Source of the DNA: a virus
Direction: 5' to 3' (one strand)
DNA length: 25,699 bases
Virus record (IMG/VR): IMGVR_UViG_3300027858_000542
Coordinates: 1 to 25,699 of that record
The notes under the pieces were generated by a model. The model saw only the letters and a list, made by a program, of their open reading frames with translations. It was not told the DNA's origin and searched no databases. Position numbers and translations under genes: made by a program. This document shows, piece by piece, positions 22,338-25,699 of the stretch (position 1 is its first letter; each line of letters begins with the position of its first letter).

Positions 22338-22757
22338 CTATCTCCAACCTAATTGCTCTCCGACAGCTTGTACAACTTCATCACGCCAACGGTATGCCTG
22401 ACGTTTACTTATGTGTAAATCTAATGCTATGCCTTCCCATGACTTCAATTGTGGCTTTGTCCAATACTTCAATCGAATTAATTTCTTTCTACCATCATCA
22501 CATAAGTTATATACATGCTCGACTGCAGAAGCAACACGTTCTAACTCTTGTAGTCTTCTATCCATAGTTAAGCGAGTAGCATACCTTTCTACTGTCGATG
22601 ATGGAAGTGTAGGACTTGAAGGCATGCCTTCTTCTTTTGCTGGATCAGTCATTAGTTCTTCACGACGTTCCTTGATTCGCTTTAATGTGTCGTGATAATC
22701 ATATATTTCGGCTTCAATATGTTTTATTGTGCCTGATCTAAGTTTTATTGCTGCCAT
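22338..22757 (-). CDS. rinA: RinA-family late transcriptional activator
   Basis: A 139-residue regulator. The N-terminus (LRSGTIKHIEAEIYDYHDTL) followed by KRIKERREELM, a proline/serine linker, LQELERVASAVEHVYNLCDD and a C-terminal helix-turn-helix (WEGIALDLHISKRQAYRWRD) match the RinA family of staphylococcal phages, where it activates the terS-side late promoter. The related ArpU family has a similar sigma-like C-terminus. It lies just upstream of the late regulatory stretch, as expected. ATG with AGGGGTGA upstream. Confidence 0.85.
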   Translation of the reverse strand: MAAIKLRSGTIKHIEAEIYDYHDTLKRIKERREELMTDPAKEEGMPSSPTLPSSTVERYATRLTMDRRLQELERVASAVEHVYNLCDDGRKKLIRLKYWTKPQLKSWEGIALDLHISKRQAYRWRDEVVQAVGEQLGWR

Positions 22758-22761
22758 GTTA

Positions 22762-22893
22762 TCACCCCTCCATCATTCTGTCGTATTCCTTTTCTAACTC
22801 CTCGTCAGTTAGATTGTTGAAATAGGATTCAGTTTTATTACTGGATAGTTCGGTCAAAGTTACGATTAGATACTCTCTATCTTCTCTAGTCAT
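22762..22893 (-). CDS. BH0509-like 43-residue phage protein
   Basis: A 43-residue gene read directly: MTREDREYLIVTLTELSSNK, then TESYFNNLTDEELEKEYDRM and MEG. Tiny proteins with this TREERE-x-LI ... LTDEEL-x-x-x-YD pattern (BH0509-like) are common in Bacillales phages; function unknown. The ATG is one base after the TAA of the dUTPase gene, and its own TGA is close to the rinA start, so it is translated by coupling. Confidence 0.75.
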   Translation of the reverse strand: MTREDREYLIVTLTELSSNKTESYFNNLTDEELEKEYDRMMEG

Positions 22894-22894
22894 A

Positions 22895-23443
22895 TTAATA
22901 ACCTGTATCTTGTCTAGTGTGATTGATTGCGTTTTTGTTGTAATAGGCTTGTTCGATTTGTTCCCAGTTGAAGCCTAGCATTTCTCCAAGTCCGATGAAT
23001 TTTTCTAGTGCCTGGCAATAATTATGTTTAGTTAAGCACCTCGACATATCACCTATACTTGCAAACGCCCCTAAGAACTGGTCACCTATTAAATCAGCTT
23101 TTGGATAAATATCCACTCTCATAGGAGTGGTGTTTGATTCCAGACCTATACTAAGAAAGAAATGTAAACAGTCTACGTATTCTTCAAGCAATGGATTCTT
23201 TTGCTCCAACCCTATTGATTCCATGTGAATTAAATCACATTCTTCATCAAACACTTTCGTTCTTGGTTCCTGGTCATTACTCCAAAACTTAAACCCTCGC
23301 CACTCATTCGCACATTCACCAAGTTCAACCTGTAAAGCTAATATCTTTTTAGCTAAACGATCTTCACCCTCAACTCTCGGATGTTCCTTTTCAATTCGTG
23401 CATCTAGTATTCTTTGCGTTTCAAATAATTTAGTTAGTTTCAT
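22895..23443 (-). CDS. Dimeric dUTPase
   Basis: A 182-residue all-helical dUTP diphosphatase of the MazG-like dUTPase_2 family, hydrolysing dUTP to dUMP to keep uracil out of phage DNA. Visible metal-binding motifs are E40-x2-E43 in LALQVELGECANEW followed by RGFKFWS, and E88-x2-D91 in LLEEYVDCLHFFLSIG. The ATG at 23443 has AGGGGG 7 bases upstream and overlaps the previous stop as TGATG. In staphylococcal phages such dUTPases can also derepress pathogenicity islands; not shown here. Confidence 0.9.
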   Translation of the reverse strand: MKLTKLFETQRILDARIEKEHPRVEGEDRLAKKILALQVELGECANEWRGFKFWSNDQEPRTKVFDEECDLIHMESIGLEQKNPLLEEYVDCLHFFLSIGLESNTTPMRVDIYPKADLIGDQFLGAFASIGDMSRCLTKHNYCQALEKFIGLGEMLGFNWEQIEQAYYNKNAINHTRQDTGY

Positions 23444-23697
23444 CAATAATCCCCCTCGAAATATTTATATCTTCTAAACAATCCTGATTTTCGCAAGTCC
23501 TTAACCTTTCGAGAACAGGCATATTCGGGTCGTCCCAATCCGTATGAAATCTTTTGTATGCCATCAAACTCATAAAACTTACATAGATAAACTAACTCTC
23601 CTTGTGTCCAAGGTTTGCCTGCTTCATGATGATAAATGGGATGAGTTTTCATTCTTCCTACATTGTCGTATTCAACGGTTTCGTCGATTAGGTTCAT
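23443..23697 (-). CDS. Small Myb/HTH-like phage protein
   Basis: An 84-residue protein: HPIYHHEAGKPWTQGELVYL, CKFYEFDGIQKISYGLGRPE, then CSRKVKDLRKSGLFRRYKYF. The spacing of W, the helix around ELVYLCKF and the basic helix SRKVKDLRKSG resembles a Myb/SANT-like DNA-binding unit. Such short ORFs recur in Bacillales phages. Function unknown; no nuclease residues seen. It is coupled to the dUTPase gene. Confidence 0.7.
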   Translation of the reverse strand: MNLIDETVEYDNVGRMKTHPIYHHEAGKPWTQGELVYLCKFYEFDGIQKISYGLGRPEYACSRKVKDLRKSGLFRRYKYFEGDY

Positions 23698-23702
23698 GAC
23701 CT

Positions 23703-23882
23703 TTACTCACCAATGACTTGCTTAAATTCATCTGCATACAAGATAGTTAGTTGTTGTGGATGATTTGACAGTAATTTATCTTTACGCTTCTTAGCCCCTT
23801 CTTCTGTACGATAAGTTCTATCGTCTAACCAAACCATTGCACCGTTCTGAATAACAGCTACAAAATATATGATTGGGATCAT
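23703..23882 (-). CDS. Conserved 59-residue phage protein
   Basis: A 59-residue gene read directly: IPIIYFVAVIQNGAMVWLDD, RTYRTEEGAKKRKDKLLSNH, then PQQLTILYADEFKQVIGE. AGGAGG is 8 bases before the ATG, which overlaps the HNH stop as ATGA. The IYFV-x-VIQNG-x-MVW...Y-T-EEGAKKR-K pattern fits small phage proteins of a beta-beta-alpha type; function unknown. Confidence 0.7.
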   Translation of the reverse strand: MIPIIYFVAVIQNGAMVWLDDRTYRTEEGAKKRKDKLLSNHPQQLTILYADEFKQVIGE

Positions 23883-24493
23883 TTGGTTGTCCTCCTCTTT
23901 CTAACTGGTGTATTCACCTTTTTTTGTTCACTAATTTTTGTGTAGATATCTGCCACAATAAGACCTGTTCGCGTTAGATCAGCATGATTAGATATTAAGT
24001 TATTTTGATTAAGGCGAGCTAGTTGTGATCGAGTAACGAGTATTAAATTATCCAAATCAGTATTCAGTTTGTTGCCATCTCCGAATACCAAGCAGTTACC
24101 TTTTGGTACAGGCCCATTAGCTTCTTCCCAAATAATTCTGTGCTTAGCCTTCCACTTGTTTGGATCTGCTATCTTTATATCCACATAACCTTCAGTATTC
24201 ACTCGCTCCGTTCCAACAGGCCTATAGTTAGCTGGGCGATTACCTTTTTTAAATTGGGTAGGTTCCCAACCGCCCATACCTTTTACTCCTTTATTGGCAG
24301 GTATATGGCCAGGATTAAAGCGACTATCTAGACCACTACTAAATTTATTATTTTTAATAAAAGCTGTTATTTGGTTTAACCCTAAATTTAATCCAAAATG
24401 TTCATTAAATAAGACAGTCATTTCTTTTCTATTACGCCCTTTAATATTCACTTTGACAAAGGCTTTTTGTTCTGGTGTGTATTTATGCAGCAT
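23879..24493 (-). CDS. HNH endonuclease (homing-type) with HTH
   Basis: A 204-residue protein. The N-terminus (YTPEQKAFVKVNIKGRNRKE, TVLFNEHFGLNLGLNQITAF) is a helical DNA-binding part, followed by a linker with NPGHIPANKGVKGMGG (NUMOD-like) and the HNH_3 part: DIKIADPNKWKAKHRIIWEE, ANGPVPKGNCLVFGDGNKLN, TDLDNLILVTRSQLARLN. H at KHRI, GDGNKLN and DNL are the active-site elements. Phage proteins of this kind are free-standing nucleases. ATG at 24493 has GGAGG 9 bases upstream; the longer frame overlaps the previous gene. Confidence 0.85.
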   Translation of the reverse strand: MLHKYTPEQKAFVKVNIKGRNRKEMTVLFNEHFGLNLGLNQITAFIKNNKFSSGLDSRFNPGHIPANKGVKGMGGWEPTQFKKGNRPANYRPVGTERVNTEGYVDIKIADPNKWKAKHRIIWEEANGPVPKGNCLVFGDGNKLNTDLDNLILVTRSQLARLNQNNLISNHADLTRTGLIVADIYTKISEQKKVNTPVRKRRTTK

Positions 24494-24497
24494 ACGA

Positions 24498-24728
24498 TTA
24501 TCCCTCCAACATCTTCGGTACTTTCGTATCTGCATTCATGCGATCATCAGAAAGTTTAATTGATTCCAAGACTAATGAGCCAGTTGAAATAATTTGAGAA
24601 GCTACACCAGTCACTGCTTTTGCACGATTAATTTCTTCTGCCAACTCATCGCCTGTTAAATCTTCATCACCTAAACGCTCAAGTTGGGCAAATAGATGGT
24701 TGTTTAAATCCCCTAATGTATTTTTCAT
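24498..24728 (-). CDS. Conserved small phage protein
   Basis: A 76-residue protein (NTLGDLNNHLFAQLERLGDE, DLTGDELAEEINRAKAVTGV, ASQIISTGSLVLESIKL). This DLNNHLFAQ-x-ERL-x-DE ... AKAV-x-VA-x-QII pattern is a common, unnamed phage family often next to HNH or replication genes. GGAGGG is close to the ATG. Predicted all-helical; function unknown. Confidence 0.75.
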   Translation of the reverse strand: MKNTLGDLNNHLFAQLERLGDEDLTGDELAEEINRAKAVTGVASQIISTGSLVLESIKLSDDRMNADTKVPKMLEG

Positions 24729-24743
24729 AATATCCCTCCGTTA

Positions 24744-24764
24744 TTATAAAACCCTTATAAAACC
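24744..24764. repeat. Tandem TTATAAAACC repeat in leader
   Basis: Two copies of TTATAAAACC (24744-24753 and 24755-24764) separated by one base, just upstream of the ribosome site of the gene at 24498-24728. The surrounding 24729-24928 is AT-rich, holds a 12-base palindrome GTTATCTATAAC (24793-24804), and no gene; I see no reliable promoter or terminator. Confidence 0.4.
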
Positions 24765-24928
24765 TTTTAATTTTCAGTTTTTAAGGCTTTGAGTTATCTA
24801 TAACCTATATTGTGTGGAACACGACTACCTATCTCAAACGGGCATGTAGTGAGGTTTTAAGAACAATTCAATTTATCAATTACACAAACTCTTTTTTTAG
24901 TGAACTAATATAAATAGTATTAAAGTTT

Positions 24929-25471
24929 TTACCAACTGATTTTACTTTGTTGTTTGTTTAAATCATCTTGTCTTATGCCTATATATCTCTTGGTGACTCC
25001 AGGTTCGATATGATTTAATGCTTCCTGCAACGTTGCAATATCTTTAAATTGTTGATAATGATGATAACCATACGTTTTTCTAAGCGAATGTGTACCTATT
25101 CGTTCTAACCCAAATTCTTCAGCAGCTTGATTTAAAATCTTGTATGCCATACTCCTAGAAATAGGTTTATTTTTTCCTTCCCTTGATTTAATTAAGTACT
25201 CATCACTAGGTTTTTCTTTGATATAAGATTTAAGAGCTCTTTTCAATTCAGTGGTCATTTGTACTTCTCTGGTTTTTTTGGTCTTTTTCTCTCTAATGAA
25301 AATACTATCTCCTTGTACCTCTTTTACTGTAAGAACAAGAATGTCTGATATACGTAAGCCTGTATGGATGCCTAATAGAAACATTACGTAATTACGTTCA
25401 TTTTGATCTTTGAAATACTTTCTCATTTCCTTTAGAATTTCTTTGTCCCTAATTGGCTGCACTAAATTCAT
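24929..25471 (-). CDS. Short tyrosine recombinase (catalytic domain only)
   Basis: A 180-residue tyrosine recombinase. The catalytic set is visible: R40 in HTGLRISD, basic K around 62-66 (EKKTKKTR), H128-x2-R131 in THSLRKTYGYHHY, H144 in LNHIEPGVTKRY and the nucleophile Y153. It lacks the N-terminal core-binding domain of usual integrases. Such short recombinases are common before the late region in Bacillales phages, away from the att/repressor module, so a role in dimer resolution or DNA processing is more likely than being the main integrase. The start has GAGGTGA upstream. Confidence 0.87.
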   Translation of the reverse strand: MNLVQPIRDKEILKEMRKYFKDQNERNYVMFLLGIHTGLRISDILVLTVKEVQGDSIFIREKKTKKTREVQMTTELKRALKSYIKEKPSDEYLIKSREGKNKPISRSMAYKILNQAAEEFGLERIGTHSLRKTYGYHHYQQFKDIATLQEALNHIEPGVTKRYIGIRQDDLNKQQSKISW

Positions 25472-25486
25472 CTTTTCACCTCGCCT

Positions 25487-25699
25487 TTAAAATATCCCGT
25501 TAGGCCTTTGCTCTATTTCTCCAACTTCTGCACGATCCACCACTAGCAGCGCAATGTCCAAAGGATTGCGTTTTAATAATTCTGCAATCCTTTGAACACT
25601 GTGACCGTTTTTCCAATAAGAGATAAAATCATATATCTCTGATTCTTTGAACTTCATATCTACTTTGATAGATTCATCTTCAAACAGGTAATAGTCCAT
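25487..25699 (-). CDS. Small HTH phage protein at window edge
   Basis: A 70-residue protein whose start ATG occupies the last three bases of the window, so a longer N-terminus cannot be excluded. Sequence: EDESIKVDMKFKESEIYDFI, SYWKNGHSVQRIAELLKRNP, LDIALLVVDRAEVGEIEQRP. The segment HSVQRIAELLKRNPLDIALL is a helix-turn-helix. It lies directly before the recombinase and recurs beside it in related phages, so may regulate or assist it. Confidence 0.7.
   Translation of the reverse strand: MDYYLFEDESIKVDMKFKESEIYDFISYWKNGHSVQRIAELLKRNPLDIALLVVDRAEVGEIEQRPNGIF

Noticed and set aside
24738-24790. A TATAAT sequence near the start of the gene at 24498-24728 as a promoter.
   Set aside because: The best -35 at correct spacing matches only 3 of 6 bases and the start would fall inside the ribosome binding site.
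1-25699. CRISPR arrays, insertion sequences, rRNA or attachment sites.
   Set aside because: I saw no regularly spaced repeats, no transposase, no rRNA-like sequence, and neither prophage end lies in the window.

Overview
The window is the late half of a temperate tailed phage genome, almost certainly a prophage. Every convincing gene lies on the minus strand, so the biological order runs from position 25699 down to 1. The DNA is AT-rich, genes are packed with ATGA/TAATG-type overlaps, and nearly all have strong AGGAGG-type ribosome binding sites with frequent TTG and GTG starts. The closest recognisable relatives of the tail genes are those of Bacillus PBSX (Xkd proteins). This points to a low-GC Gram-positive host of the Bacillales; I cannot name the genus.

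Layout in transcription order. (1) 25699-22082, end of the middle/early region: a small HTH protein, a 180-residue tyrosine recombinase, an HNH endonuclease, a dimeric dUTPase, several tiny conserved phage proteins (43 and 59 residues), and a RinA-type late transcriptional activator. (2) 22081-21437, a regulatory stretch: a terminator, a set of mutually exclusive inverted repeats, a good sigma-A promoter, and a one-gene zinc-ribbon unit with its own terminator. (3) 21424-20183, small zinc-ribbon proteins and an HNH endonuclease, then a cos-like gap (20016-20182). (4) 20015-13237, DNA packaging and head: TerS (P27 type), TerL, portal, ClpP-like prohead protease, HK97-fold capsid, connectors, gp10-like protein and tail terminator. 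(5) 13231-2835, a contractile PBSX-like tail: sheath, tube, frameshifted tail assembly chaperones, a short tape measure, baseplate proteins, a beta-propeller tail fibre, an XkdW-like protein and XkdX. (6) 2731-743, a cargo island of three genes with its own terminators: a possible winged-helix protein, a zinc-ribbon protein and a SIR2-domain protein, most likely an anti-phage defence NADase. (7) 657-1, the start of the lysis cassette: XhlA and a phi-LC3-type holin; the endolysin should lie just beyond the left edge.

How it works together: RinA should switch on the late operon near 21700. HNH plus terminase cut and package DNA at cos. An HK97-type head is joined to a contractile tail whose length is set by a 673-residue tape measure. 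The chaperone pair is made by a -1 frameshift at A AAA AAC, and the extended frame ends inside a terminator hairpin just before the tape measure gene, which suggests translation-coupled antitermination. The SIR2 island sits at the junction of tail and lysis modules, a common site for lysogenic cargo. The most interesting items are the SIR2/zinc-ribbon pair, the frameshift-terminator arrangement, the regulatory region next to RinA, a possible AUA start for the protease, and a LysM-less XkdP with a lysine-rich tail.
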